The position numbers were made by a program, and so were the translations under genes. DNA of 64,000 bases, taken from NCBI RefSeq assembly GCF_020026915.1, contig NZ_JAINUY010000009.1, positions 62,001 to 126,000 of the forward strand, read 5' to 3'. The notes beneath the pieces are model-generated. The model did no database searches and had not been told where the DNA came from. It saw only the letters and a list, made by a program, of their open reading frames with translations. This DNA is from Flavobacterium potami (GTDB taxonomy: Bacteria > Bacteroidota > Bacteroidia > Flavobacteriales > Flavobacteriaceae). Shown piece after piece: positions 47,735 to 56,683 of the stretch. The first letter of the stretch is position 1; each line of letters opens with the position of its first letter.

Positions 47735-48919
47735 TTACTTAAAATAACCATCTTTATCCAGTTTGGCAGCTGCCTCTATTAACATAACCCCGCTCAATTG
47801 GGTTGTAAGATCAGTGTTGGATCCTGCTGCAGGCGCTACTTTCCAGTTGCTTCCAGAAAACATTCCAGGTCTTAAAATTCCTTTTTTATAGAATGTCTGT
47901 GCATTAAACTTCATGAATGCAGCAAATTTTTCTTTATCCGTCGAATTGATTGTTGGATGTTCTGTAAGTTCTACGAAATAACGAACTAGAATTCCTTTGA
48001 ATAATCCGCCGTCGCCCTGACCTTCATCTCTTAAAAGTCCTTCAGAAAGCAATTTTGGACTCGTTAAAACCGTTCTTCCACATTTTACTGCGTCATCAAG
48101 ATAAGTCTGATCGTTTGTTGCTTTGTACAATCTTAGACCAGCACCGATCCATGTTCCCATGTTATAGGTGAAAACCCAGTCTTTATTAGTTGTAATTACG
48201 CCATTAACTTCCGAAATATTATCCCAAACAGTTCCTGAAACCGGATCTACCAGATTCGCTTTTTGCCATGCATAAATTTTCTTAGCCCAGTCTAAATCGT
48301 CTGCTTTTTTATCGATTTCATATAATCTCATTGCCAGAATTACGGCAGGACCATTTGAAACTGCATTTTTCTGTCTTGGTGTATCTTGTTTCCAAGTAAT
48401 TCCACCTCCAAAAACATCACTCCAACTTAATTTTATTCTTCCCCATAAATAGTCCGCAACATCTTTGTATTCCTGATCTTTTGTTGCATCATAAGCACGA
48501 AGACATGAATTAGCAAGCCAAAGCATATCATCATTAAAAACATTATTATAGGTATTGTTACCATTTTTAACTTTGATTCCTTGTACCAAAGCTTTCATTC
48601 TTGTTTTGTAATTTTCATTTCCGGTTCTTAAGAAACCATCTACCAAAACATCCAAAACGTGTGCATTCGGCCAATAATTGAAAGTACTTTTTCCGGTGTT
48701 GTTTTCTATAAATGTACCATTCGTTCCTAAATAATTATTATAGGTTGAAGTCTGCAAAGAATCGGCTGTTTGAGACCAAGTATATTTAAATTCCTGTCCG
48801 CCCGTACTATTTGGATCACGCAATGGAATCGCCTCATCATCACAAGAAATTGTCGATAACCCCAATCCTATAGCGCTTAGCATAATGATACCACGACGCA
48901 TTGAAAATAATTTTTTCAT
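47735..48919 (-). CDS. GH76 endo-alpha-1,6-mannanase lipoprotein
   Basis: The product has 394 residues. The signal LSTISCDDE gives a lipidated Cys26 followed by acidic residues, as is common for surface-exposed lipoproteins of this phylum. The catalytic Asp pair is D130-D131 in NNVFNDDMLWLANSCL. Other GH76 features are FGGGITWKQDTPRQKNAVSN, NGPAVILAMRLYEI and FTYNMGTWIGAGLRLYKAT. It would cut the alpha-1,6-mannan backbone at the cell surface to make pieces for SusCD. It follows susE after a strong terminator. Confidence 0.92.
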   Translation of the reverse strand: MKKLFSMRRGIIMLSAIGLGLSTISCDDEAIPLRDPNSTGGQEFKYTWSQTADSLQTSTYNNYLGTNGTFIENNTGKSTFNYWPNAHVLDVLVDGFLRTGNENYKTRMKALVQGIKVKNGNNTYNNVFNDDMLWLANSCLRAYDATKDQEYKDVADYLWGRIKLSWSDVFGGGITWKQDTPRQKNAVSNGPAVILAMRLYEIDKKADDLDWAKKIYAWQKANLVDPVSGTVWDNISEVNGVITTNKDWVFTYNMGTWIGAGLRLYKATNDQTYLDDAVKCGRTVLTSPKLLSEGLLRDEGQGDGGLFKGILVRYFVELTEHPTINSTDKEKFAAFMKFNAQTFYKKGILRPGMFSGSNWKVAPAAGSNTDLTTQLSGVMLIEAAAKLDKDGYFK

Positions 48920-48935
48920 AATATATTCATTTAAA

Positions 48936-48969
48936 AAACGTCTCTTAAAACATCTTTTAAGAGACGTTT
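48936..48969 (-). terminator. Strong intercistronic terminator between susE and GH76
   Basis: A perfect 15-bp stem (AAACGTCTCTTAAAA with TTTTAAGAGACGTTT) encloses the 4-nt loop CATC. On the minus strand the stem ends in a run of six T. It begins 9 bp after the susE stop. It probably keeps enzyme mRNA below susCDE mRNA. Confidence 0.8.
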
Positions 48970-48978
48970 AGGGTTATT

Positions 48979-50103
48979 TTATAAAACTGTAAAACTGTGT
49001 GTATAAGCAGGTGCAGTCGCACTAAAGTTAATTTCTGCATTTACGCTTTTGTTGTCTACTGCAGAAGCAAATTTGAAACAGTTGTTCCAGAAATCACTTG
49101 TTACAGGAACCATGTACCAATAAGAAGCCGCCACATTTGCACCGTCTGGTCTACTGTTATCTCCGTTGATACTTCCATACCATTCTTCTGATGTTGTAGC
49201 ACCATTTACTACAGTAAACTTAAATTTGTAACGCTCATCTCTACCCCAAGATTCCTGTCTGAAACTGATTGGTTTGTTTGCCGCTTTCCAGATTCCGCCT
49301 CCAGCATAAGTATATTCAAATAAATATTTGCTTTCTGGTGGGAACCATAATTCGATTTTTTTGATTTCTGTAATTTTTGTTGAACCGTCACTAAAATCTA
49401 CTCTGATTTTGTATACTTTGCTTTCTCCTGCAAAAGTAGTTGCTCCGTCTTGTTTTAATTTACCTTCTTCGATGTAGAATACTTCTGGAGTTCCATTTTT
49501 TCTAGAAATGAATTTGTATGATCCTGCTTTTAGTTTTGTATAAATTTCGAAAGAAGTTGCTCCAACTTTTTTGAATGCTTGTGCATCTGCTACTGTTTCT
49601 CCGTTTTCAGAAGCTGTACCTGTTATAAATAATTGATCGGGAGTTGGGAAACCACCAGGTCTTTGCACTTCAATTACACTAGAAACAGTGGATTTTTGAA
49701 CATTAATTCCTTTTGAAGAATACACAGTCCATTTTAATTTTCCGATTGCTTCTGACTGAATTCCTGCCAAAGCCGCAATTTTGTTCAATTCTGTAAAAGA
49801 AAGATTCAACGTTTTTTGAAATCCGTTTCCATCAGAAGGAATCGTGTAGATTGGATTAGAAAAATCTCCATTTTCTTTGTCAAAAACCACATCATAAAGT
49901 ACTACTCCGTTGTCTTCCGCTTTTGCGCCTTCCCATTCGAAAACAGCTGAACTCTGTGCTCCTAGATCAAAAAACTTATTATTTGCCGGTGAATACAATG
50001 CGTTTACAGCACTTACATTCGTATGATTCATTTCTTCGTTGTCACAGCTTACTAGAAAAACTGCGCATAGTATTAATACTACTTTTGAATATATATTTTT
50101 CAT
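48979..50103 (-). CDS. SusE-like outer-membrane glycan-binding lipoprotein
   Basis: The product has 374 residues. The lipobox VFLVSC places the lipidated Cys at 20. The N-terminal SusE-type immunoglobulin-like domain (about 30-150) has LYSPANNKFFDLGAQSSAVFEWEGA and LNKIAALAGI. Two beta-sandwich modules follow, with LFITGTASENGE at about 175 and a last one ending in the aromatic-rich WYMVPVTSDFWNNCFKF. It should sit on the cell surface and help SusD capture the glycan. It is encoded 26 bp after susD. Confidence 0.88.
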   Translation of the reverse strand: MKNIYSKVVLILCAVFLVSCDNEEMNHTNVSAVNALYSPANNKFFDLGAQSSAVFEWEGAKAEDNGVVLYDVVFDKENGDFSNPIYTIPSDGNGFQKTLNLSFTELNKIAALAGIQSEAIGKLKWTVYSSKGINVQKSTVSSVIEVQRPGGFPTPDQLFITGTASENGETVADAQAFKKVGATSFEIYTKLKAGSYKFISRKNGTPEVFYIEEGKLKQDGATTFAGESKVYKIRVDFSDGSTKITEIKKIELWFPPESKYLFEYTYAGGGIWKAANKPISFRQESWGRDERYKFKFTVVNGATTSEEWYGSINGDNSRPDGANVAASYWYMVPVTSDFWNNCFKFASAVDNKSVNAEINFSATAPAYTHSFTVL

Positions 50104-50129
50104 GATTTTATTTATTAGGTTAGTTAGTT

Positions 50130-51755
50130 TTACCAGTTTGGATTTTGAGATAAATTACTATTAATCAAACGCTCATCTCTTGGTATTGGCCATAAATAAT
50201 GCTTAGCTGGATCAAAAGTTCTTAAGTTTACTCTCAAATAACCATTGTCTACAGAAGACACTCCGAATTTTGCTCCGTGTGCATAACCATTTAAAACATT
50301 CTCGGCAATTTTCCATCTTCTGATATCGAAGATTCTTAAACCTTCCATTCCAAGTTCTGTACGACGCTCATTTCTAATTACTTCTCTAAGACCAGCTTGT
50401 CCTAATGCACTATTAAATCCTAAAGCAGCTCCATCTGTAAAACCTGCACGAACTCGTAATGCTCTAATGGTCTGATCCCAAACTGAACTTGTCATTTGGT
50501 TCAATTCATTTTTCGCTTCAGCGTACATCAATAATATATCTGCATAACGGAACAACATTAGGTTTAAACCTGAATTTAAAGACGTTATATGTTGCGGATC
50601 ATAGTATTTGCGCGTGTAATAACCTGTTGGAGTTGCAGAAGATCCTTGTACGAATTCGTCTGTTGGATTTCCTGGCGAAGAGCCCGGTTTAATATAAATA
50701 ACATGAGAAGAACCGTCAGCTTCTTTCCAAACATATTGATCATAAACTACAGTAGCTGTTAATCTAGGATCTCTGTTGATGTAAGGCGTGTTTTCATTGT
50801 AACCAGACCCCGCTTCATTGATTTTCTTTCCGTTCATCATTAAATAACTGTCTACTAACTCCTGAGTTGGAGCCAAAGCATTTAATCTTGCTCCTGCAGA
50901 AAGAGGCGCCATATCAAAAAATTCTCCCCACATTCTGAATTGCGGAACGTATTGCAAGCTTAAAATATCCTCGCTATTGTATTCATTTTGGGGAAGAAAC
51001 ATGCCTTCATAAGATGCAAAAAGACCGTATTGACCATAATTGTTTGCGATGAATTGCTCTGTTACCTGAGCAACTCCAGCCCAATCTCCTTCATACAACA
51101 ACACTCTTGCTTTTAAAGCTACAGCAGCACCAACAGTAATTTTTCCTCTGTCAGCTTCAGCTAATTGTGTGTTTTTTGGCAATGCAGGAATAATAGCATC
51201 CAGTTCGCTTAAAATAAATTGAATCACTTCAGCGTGAGAAGTTCTTGTTACTGATGTAGCTTCTTCTAAAGAGGGATCTTTCTTTAAAAGCGGAATATCA
51301 CCAAACCAAGTTGTCAACTGAAAATGCTGAAAAGCTCTCAAAAAACGTGTCTCTGCTTTCATTCTTGCAATAACTGTTGCATCGGCATTTGGAACGCGAT
51401 CAATATTTTCTAGAATTAAGTTACAAGTTTTGATACCTGCATATCTGTTTTTCCACTCATCTTTGATTCTTCCTAAAGAAGGATCGTACAATCCGGCGCC
51501 AATAGATGCTGCTCCTGCATTGTCTCCTCTTCCATTGTATGCATTATCAGAAAGTGCTTCATTATAAAAGAAATACTGGCTGTTCTGCATTTGCGAATAA
51601 GCTGTATTCAAAAAAGTCTGCGCTTTATCTACACTTGTCCAGTAAGTTGTATCTGTAAATTGGTTTTCAGGTACCTGATCAAGATCTTCACAACTCGTCA
51701 ATAGTAAAATTGCTACTACTGGTATGAATTTTATTTGTTTAAGTATATTTTTCAT
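50130..51755 (-). CDS. SusD-family surface glycan-binding lipoprotein of the mannan locus
   Basis: The product has 541 residues. The lipobox ILLLTSC gives a lipidated Cys22, followed by EDLDQVPENQFTDTTYW, a standard SusD opening. TPR-like helical segments (RFLRAFQHFQLTTWFGDIPLL) and the C-terminal RNERRTELGMEGLRIFDIRRW and YLWPIPRDERLIN motifs confirm the RagB/SusD family. It lies 12 bp after susC and forms the transporter lid. Its ligand is inferred to be alpha-mannan oligosaccharide from the neighbouring GH76, GH92 and GH125 genes. Confidence 0.96.
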   Translation of the reverse strand: MKNILKQIKFIPVVAILLLTSCEDLDQVPENQFTDTTYWTSVDKAQTFLNTAYSQMQNSQYFFYNEALSDNAYNGRGDNAGAASIGAGLYDPSLGRIKDEWKNRYAGIKTCNLILENIDRVPNADATVIARMKAETRFLRAFQHFQLTTWFGDIPLLKKDPSLEEATSVTRTSHAEVIQFILSELDAIIPALPKNTQLAEADRGKITVGAAVALKARVLLYEGDWAGVAQVTEQFIANNYGQYGLFASYEGMFLPQNEYNSEDILSLQYVPQFRMWGEFFDMAPLSAGARLNALAPTQELVDSYLMMNGKKINEAGSGYNENTPYINRDPRLTATVVYDQYVWKEADGSSHVIYIKPGSSPGNPTDEFVQGSSATPTGYYTRKYYDPQHITSLNSGLNLMLFRYADILLMYAEAKNELNQMTSSVWDQTIRALRVRAGFTDGAALGFNSALGQAGLREVIRNERRTELGMEGLRIFDIRRWKIAENVLNGYAHGAKFGVSSVDNGYLRVNLRTFDPAKHYLWPIPRDERLINSNLSQNPNW

Positions 51756-51767
51756 TTTATTTCTTTT

Positions 51768-54700
51768 TTAAAAGCTAACATCAATACCCATTCCGTAATA
51801 TACCTGCGATGGATAAGCTCTACCGCTGTTTGCTCCACTTGTCGACATACTGTTATTGAACTCAGAAAGTTCTGGATCAACGAATTTCACTTTAGACAAT
51901 GTCAACAAGTTTTGTCCTGAAACATATACGCGGAATCTGCTCATCCCTAATTTTTCAGCAACATCAGGAGACAATGAATACCCTAACTGAACATTTTTAA
52001 GTCTTGCGTAAGCTCCATCGTATAAATACATATCTGAACCTCTTCTGAAGTTGTTTGTATTCGATTGTGTTCCGTTGTTAGCCAAACGAGGATATCTCGC
52101 ATCTGGGTTTTGTGGTGTCCAGTAATCCAATTGATGTGTATACATGGTCATACCATAATTGTAGTGAAAAGGCTCTACAAGTTCCCCTCTAATCATCATG
52201 GTTCTTTTTCCAACTCCCTGAATGAAAACGCTTAAATCAAAATTTTTGTAATCGATGTTGTATGTCGCTCCGAAAGTATATCTAGGAAATGGATTTCCGA
52301 AAACGAATTTATCATTGTCATCAATTTTACCATCTTTATTTACATCTACATATCTGTTATCTCCAGGCTGAACCGTAATTCCTTCCGGAACTGCTGCGCC
52401 TTGAATTTCTTCAACGCTTTGGAAATATCCGTCTCTTTTTAAACCAACATAAGAATTGAAAGGCAATCCTTCACGAAGAATAACCTGAAGTTCTTCTACT
52501 CCTGTTAATCTTTCTTGTCCGCCAAATTCAAGTACTTTGTTTTTTGAATCTCCAAAATTTACAGTCAAACTTTGATTTACGGCTTTTCCTTTATGACGAT
52601 AAGTTGCTGTTAACTCCCATCCTCTGTTTCCAACTTTACCAGAGTTAAAGTCAGGAAGATCTGTTCCGTAAACTCCAGGAACTTGAGGTGGAACCAAAAT
52701 ATCTGAAGTTACTTTGTCGAAGAAATCAAATGAGAAACTTAAAGCTCCTTTAAAGAAATCAGCATCCAAACCTACGTTAAATGTAGCTGCTTTTTCCCAC
52801 TGAATATCTGGGTTGGCAAAGTTATAACCAGTACCGCTTAAGGCACTGTTATTGAATCCGTATGCATTTTGGAACGTGAAATAAGTGGTTTGATACTGAT
52901 AGTTTCCAACATTCTGATTTCCTAAAATACCATAAGAAGATCTCAATTTAATATTTCCTACGTTATCTCTGTAGCTTTCCATAAAATCCTCTTTTGTAAG
53001 TCCGTACCCTACAGTAACCGATGGAAAGAATCCCCAACGAACATCATCTCTAAATTTTGATGAACCGTCATATCTGAAACTAAATTCAGCGAAATATTTA
53101 TCTTTATAATCATATCCTGCACGACCGAAAAGCGAATTCAAACTACTAGTTGAAGAAGCTGGATTTCCGTTAGGATCTGTTCCGTTAGAAGCATATGAAT
53201 TTTTCCCAATTACCGTTTCACTTGTTGGAGTTCCTAAATCCGGATCATTGAATTTTGTATATAATGCTGATCTTCTTTCTGAGCGGTTTTCATTAGAAAG
53301 ACCAACCAAAGCACTTACGTTATGATTTCCAAAACTTTTGGTGTATTCCAGCATAAACTGCGTATTCAAATCAAGCGTTTTTTGGTTTTCTTCATTAGTG
53401 TCACGATCTGCTCCATAGACACCTTGTGGCAAGAAATCAACCTGAATTGTTCTCCCATACATATTTCCTGACCACAGACGTCCTCCAAAAACACCTTTTA
53501 CTTTTAAGTCGCTTGTTATTTTATATTCAGCATTTAAAGCTCCAAAAATATCATCGTTATCATATTTTCTAAAACCTCCTTTTTCTAAAATACCTAAAGA
53601 GTTAAATTGCTGTAAAACATCATTAGTAAGGAAATTTCCATCTTCATCTTTTTGTGTGTAATATAATGGAACCCTGAAAGCATCTACCATTAAAGTACTT
53701 GTGCTTGAAGAATGATCTGTAATTTTTTGTTTAGAATAAGCTAATGTAGAAGTCAGTTTAAATTTGCCATATTCATTGGTAAGATTGATTCTGAAATTGT
53801 AACGTTCCATACCTTTCTTTGGTCCAACAAAATTACTTTCCTGATCCAAATAACCTACAGAAACCAAATAAGTTGAATTTTCGCTGCCTCCAGAAAACGA
53901 AAGATTCTGATTTAATTGTAGAGCAGGTTTTACAATTTCCTTTGCAAACCATTCTGTATCTCCTTTAGCTTTCAATTCAGCAATTTTTGCTGCAGAAAAA
54001 ACTGCTGTAGATTCACCAGAATTAAAAGCTGCTTCATTTCTCAACATGGCATTTTCATATCCATGAACAGGTTCTGTAAAAAACTTTGGTGTATTGAATC
54101 CAGCAAGACTGCTATACTGAATAGTCATCGGTTTTCCTTTACTTCCTTTTCTGGTCGTAATAAGAACAACACCGTTACTTGCTCTAGATCCGTAGATGGC
54201 AGCACTACCCGCATCTTTAAGAACCGAAACACTTTCTATATCGGCTGGGTTTAGAGCATTGATATCACCACCTACAATTCCATCAATAACAATCAGCGGA
54301 CTGTTATTTCCTAATGTACTGACACCTCTAATATTAAGATTTAGTCCTGCACCAGGTTCAGAATTTGTTTGCTGAATGGTTAAACTTGGAGCTTTTCCTT
54401 GTAAAGCTAAAGTAGTATTTACGTTTGGTCGTCCTTGAAAAGCCTCATTATTAACCTGATCAATGGCTCCGACAACTTTCTTCTTTTTTTGCGTACCATA
54501 ACCTACCACAACAACTTCATCTAAAGCTGCTACATCTAAGTCCATAGTTACATTAATAACACTTTTATTATCCACCTTTACATCTACTGATTTGTATCCA
54601 ATCATAGAAAATCGTAAAGTCGTACTACCATTTTTTAATGCAATAGTATAGCGTCCGTCAAAATCCGCGTTAACTGCATTTCTTGGATCACTTACATCTA

Positions 54701-54875
54701 AAACAGTAGCACCCGGAAGAGAAAGGTGATCTGAGAGAGAAGTTATAACCCCGGAAACCTGAGTTTTTTGATTCTGCGCAGTAACATGGTTATACCCGCA
54801 GCAAAGCAAAGCAATTGTGAGAAAAAAATGCACACGGAGCATTTTTTTCATTCTGCATTTCGAATGTTTCATCAT
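51768..54875 (-). CDS. SusC-family TonB-dependent transporter of the mannan locus
   Basis: The product has 1035 residues. Several Met codons start the frame (MMKHSKCRMKKML); the signal peptide ends near VTAQ, and a start at Met9 or Met12 is possible. A carboxypeptidase-like domain (VSGVITSLSDHLSLPGATVL) is followed by the plug (EVVVVGYGTQKKKKVVGAI, then GVSTLGNNSPLIVIDGIVGG) and the barrel ending in YGMGIDVSF. It imports the oligosaccharides. It heads the mannan operon. A perfect LacI-type palindrome lies about 185 bp upstream of its start codon. Confidence 0.96.
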   Translation of the reverse strand: MMKHSKCRMKKMLRVHFFLTIALLCCGYNHVTAQNQKTQVSGVITSLSDHLSLPGATVLDVSDPRNAVNADFDGRYTIALKNGSTTLRFSMIGYKSVDVKVDNKSVINVTMDLDVAALDEVVVVGYGTQKKKKVVGAIDQVNNEAFQGRPNVNTTLALQGKAPSLTIQQTNSEPGAGLNLNIRGVSTLGNNSPLIVIDGIVGGDINALNPADIESVSVLKDAGSAAIYGSRASNGVVLITTRKGSKGKPMTIQYSSLAGFNTPKFFTEPVHGYENAMLRNEAAFNSGESTAVFSAAKIAELKAKGDTEWFAKEIVKPALQLNQNLSFSGGSENSTYLVSVGYLDQESNFVGPKKGMERYNFRINLTNEYGKFKLTSTLAYSKQKITDHSSSTSTLMVDAFRVPLYYTQKDEDGNFLTNDVLQQFNSLGILEKGGFRKYDNDDIFGALNAEYKITSDLKVKGVFGGRLWSGNMYGRTIQVDFLPQGVYGADRDTNEENQKTLDLNTQFMLEYTKSFGNHNVSALVGLSNENRSERRSALYTKFNDPDLGTPTSETVIGKNSYASNGTDPNGNPASSTSSLNSLFGRAGYDYKDKYFAEFSFRYDGSSKFRDDVRWGFFPSVTVGYGLTKEDFMESYRDNVGNIKLRSSYGILGNQNVGNYQYQTTYFTFQNAYGFNNSALSGTGYNFANPDIQWEKAATFNVGLDADFFKGALSFSFDFFDKVTSDILVPPQVPGVYGTDLPDFNSGKVGNRGWELTATYRHKGKAVNQSLTVNFGDSKNKVLEFGGQERLTGVEELQVILREGLPFNSYVGLKRDGYFQSVEEIQGAAVPEGITVQPGDNRYVDVNKDGKIDDNDKFVFGNPFPRYTFGATYNIDYKNFDLSVFIQGVGKRTMMIRGELVEPFHYNYGMTMYTHQLDYWTPQNPDARYPRLANNGTQSNTNNFRRGSDMYLYDGAYARLKNVQLGYSLSPDVAEKLGMSRFRVYVSGQNLLTLSKVKFVDPELSEFNNSMSTSGANSGRAYPSQVYYGMGIDVSF

Positions 54876-55021
54876 GAAATATTTTGGTTAGTTAGCAATA
54901 ATTGAGTCAATAATAAAAATGAAAGAAGGTTTGGAGAGGAACCTGCTTAAATAGTAAAACAGTGCAAAAGTTTTTCGATTGATTAAATGGTTCCGGAATT
55001 CTTAATCGTTAAAAAAACTAA

Positions 55022-55055
55022 AAAACACTATGATAACTTATTAACTCTTAGCAAA
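55022..55055 (-). promoter_or_regulatory. Possible susC promoter next to the operator
   Basis: On the minus strand, TTTG (55052-55055) lies 2 bp downstream of the palindromic operator. About 21 nt further is TAGTGTTTT, a loose match to the Bacteroidetes -7 element TAnnTTTG. The spacing is near the usual 19-21. The -7 match is imperfect, so this is a suggestion only. Confidence 0.35.
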
Positions 55056-55057
55056 CA

Positions 55058-55075
55058 TACTAAAACGTTTTAGTA
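55058..55075. promoter_or_regulatory. LacI-type operator upstream of the mannan susC
   Basis: The sequence TACTAAAACGTTTTAGTA is a perfect 18-bp palindrome with the central CG step typical of LacI/PurR-family operators. The same 18 bp recur at 58643-58660. It lies about 185 bp upstream of susC and next to the gene of a LacI-family protein. Confidence 0.8.
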
Positions 55076-55326
55076 AAAAAAAATTTTTTTTACTAAATAT
55101 AATTTTAATGTTAATTTTTAAATACATTTTCGTATTTTAAGCATTATTATGAAAATAATTCAAAGAAAGCTTACGAAAACGTTGTAAAACAATCATAAAA
55201 TCAAAGACTTAATTTAAAGTTAAAATGAAAGTAGCAAGGATTTTACACAATTTAACATTTAAAAAAGACGAAAGACAGCGCATAAAAGATGAAAGTAGAT
55301 AAACGGACGATGAAAGACGAAAATTA

Positions 55327-55440
55327 TAGAATAAAGATGGAACAGGAAAGACTGAAATTCTGGATCAGAAATATAGACGAAAGATACAAGAGGAAAGACT
55401 GAAATTCTAGATGAGAAAATAGAATAAAGACTTCAGATAA
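55327..55440. repeat. Short tandem repeat, about 47-bp period
   Basis: Two consecutive units share AGGAAAGACTGAAATTCT at 55344-55361 and 55391-55408, followed by similar sequence (GGATCAGAAA, AGATGAGAAA). A third partial unit begins with AGAATAAAGA near 55420, which also begins the first unit near 55329. The strand is strongly purine-biased and has no ORF. Confidence 0.55.
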
Positions 55441-55527
55441 AAGAGTTGAGAATTGACATTTTATAAGCTTTAAATAAAGATATAATCGAGACGAAAGCTT
55501 TACTTTTTAAAATTTGAAAGACATAAA

Positions 55528-55566
55528 AAAACCTGAAAATCACCAAACTGGCTGATTTCAGGTTTT
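55528..55566 (-). terminator. Terminator of the LacI-family gene
   Basis: An 11-bp outer stem (AAAACCTGAAA with TTTCAGGTTTT) with further inner pairs lies 22 bp after the LacI stop codon. On the minus strand it runs into a T7 tract. Confidence 0.8.
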
Positions 55567-55588
55567 CTTATTTTTTTATTCGCTTAAA

Positions 55589-56623
55589 TCATTTTTGTTT
55601 TACTAATGATGATTCTCGAATGATCAATTCTGTTTTTAAGACTATTTTTTGATGGGTTGTCTCGGAGATATCTTTTTTCTTTAATAGAGGAAGCATTACT
55701 TCCATTAATTTAGTACTAATTTCTACTAAAGGCTGAGCGACCGATGTAATGGTTGGATCATATATTTTAAACATATCATTGTCGTCAAAAGCAATTAGAC
55801 CTAAATCTTTAATTAAGTTCTGATTGGTTTCTTTTAAAACTTCCAATCCGCTTTGTGCAAGATAGTTAGTAGAGAAGAAAACAGCATCTAAATCTTTATT
55901 TTGCTCGAAAAACTTTTTAATATACTCCTTCCCTTTTCCTTTTATAATTTCATTAAACGGAATCTGAAGAATATGCGGTTCTAAACCATTAACTTCTACT
56001 GCTTTTTCGTATCCGTGCAAACGCCCATACATCTGACTTTGGTCTGAAGCGGTACTAATAAAACAGATATTCTTAAACTTATTATCAATTAAATGTTGCG
56101 TGGCGTCAAAAGAAGCTTGTTCATTATCAATTACAACGCTGTTACAATCCAAACCTTCATAAAATCTATCCAATAAAATAACCGGAATATTATCTTTTAC
56201 CAGATTTTCAATTGTATCTCGTATGCCTGGAGAAGGAACAATAATAAATCCGTCAACTTGTCGAAAACTAAATAAGGTAATAAGCTCATTGGCTTTGTCA
56301 TCATCATTTTCGTTGCTGCAGAAAATTACCTTATACCCTTTTTCGTAAGCAATATCTTCAAATATACGAGCCAATTGAGAGAAGAAATTATTCGAAATAT
56401 CTTCTACCATAAAAACCAATAACTTTGATTTTCCTGTCCTAAGACTTTGTGCTACCTGATTAGGTCTATAATTAATTAGTTTTGCATAATCTAAAACCTT
56501 TTTTGTAAGCTCTTTAGAAATATGCTTTTCTTTTGCTTTACCATTCAATACAAAAGACACTGTTGTTACAGATATCTTCAATTCCTCGGCAATATTTCTA
56601 ATAGAAACAGGTTTTTTCTTCAT
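55589..56623 (-). CDS. LacI-family transcriptional regulator
   Basis: The product has 344 residues. The N-terminal helix-turn-helix is clear (VSIRNIAEELKISVTTVSFVLNG, about 5-28). It is followed by the hinge helix YRPNQVAQSLRTGKSKLL (about 53-70). A periplasmic-binding-protein-like sensor domain takes up the rest (LVFMVEDISNNFFSQLARIFE, VIDNEQASFDATQHLIDN, LGLIAFDDNDMFKIYDPTIT). This family binds palindromes with a central CG, and such a site occurs upstream of the mannan susC and of the SGNH gene. It is encoded 60 bp after the ROK-like kinase gene in the same direction. It is the most likely local regulator, because no HTCS accompanies the mannan locus in this window. Effector sugar unknown. 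Confidence 0.93.
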   Translation of the reverse strand: MKKKPVSIRNIAEELKISVTTVSFVLNGKAKEKHISKELTKKVLDYAKLINYRPNQVAQSLRTGKSKLLVFMVEDISNNFFSQLARIFEDIAYEKGYKVIFCSNENDDDKANELITLFSFRQVDGFIIVPSPGIRDTIENLVKDNIPVILLDRFYEGLDCNSVVIDNEQASFDATQHLIDNKFKNICFISTASDQSQMYGRLHGYEKAVEVNGLEPHILQIPFNEIIKGKGKEYIKKFFEQNKDLDAVFFSTNYLAQSGLEVLKETNQNLIKDLGLIAFDDNDMFKIYDPTITSVAQPLVEISTKLMEVMLPLLKKKDISETTHQKIVLKTELIIRESSLVKQK

Positions 56624-56683
56624 TTTTAGATTCTTTTTATTTTAAATCCACAATTTTGTTCAAATATAGTAAAGTATTACATA

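Larger units (their letters stand above)
54876..55588. other. Control and spacer region between LacI gene and susC, 713 bp
   Basis: No gene is visible. The left part (54876-55080) is the susC leader and promoter region with the palindromic operator. The middle (55230-55500) is purine-rich on the plus strand and carries a short tandem repeat. The right end holds the terminator of the LacI gene. The long spacer suggests that susC starts its own transcript rather than continuing from the LacI gene. Confidence 0.6.

Noticed and set aside
55174..55192. GAAAACGTTGTAAAA considered as a third LacI operator
   Set aside because: Only the central CG and a few flanking bases match; symmetry is poor compared with the two perfect sites.
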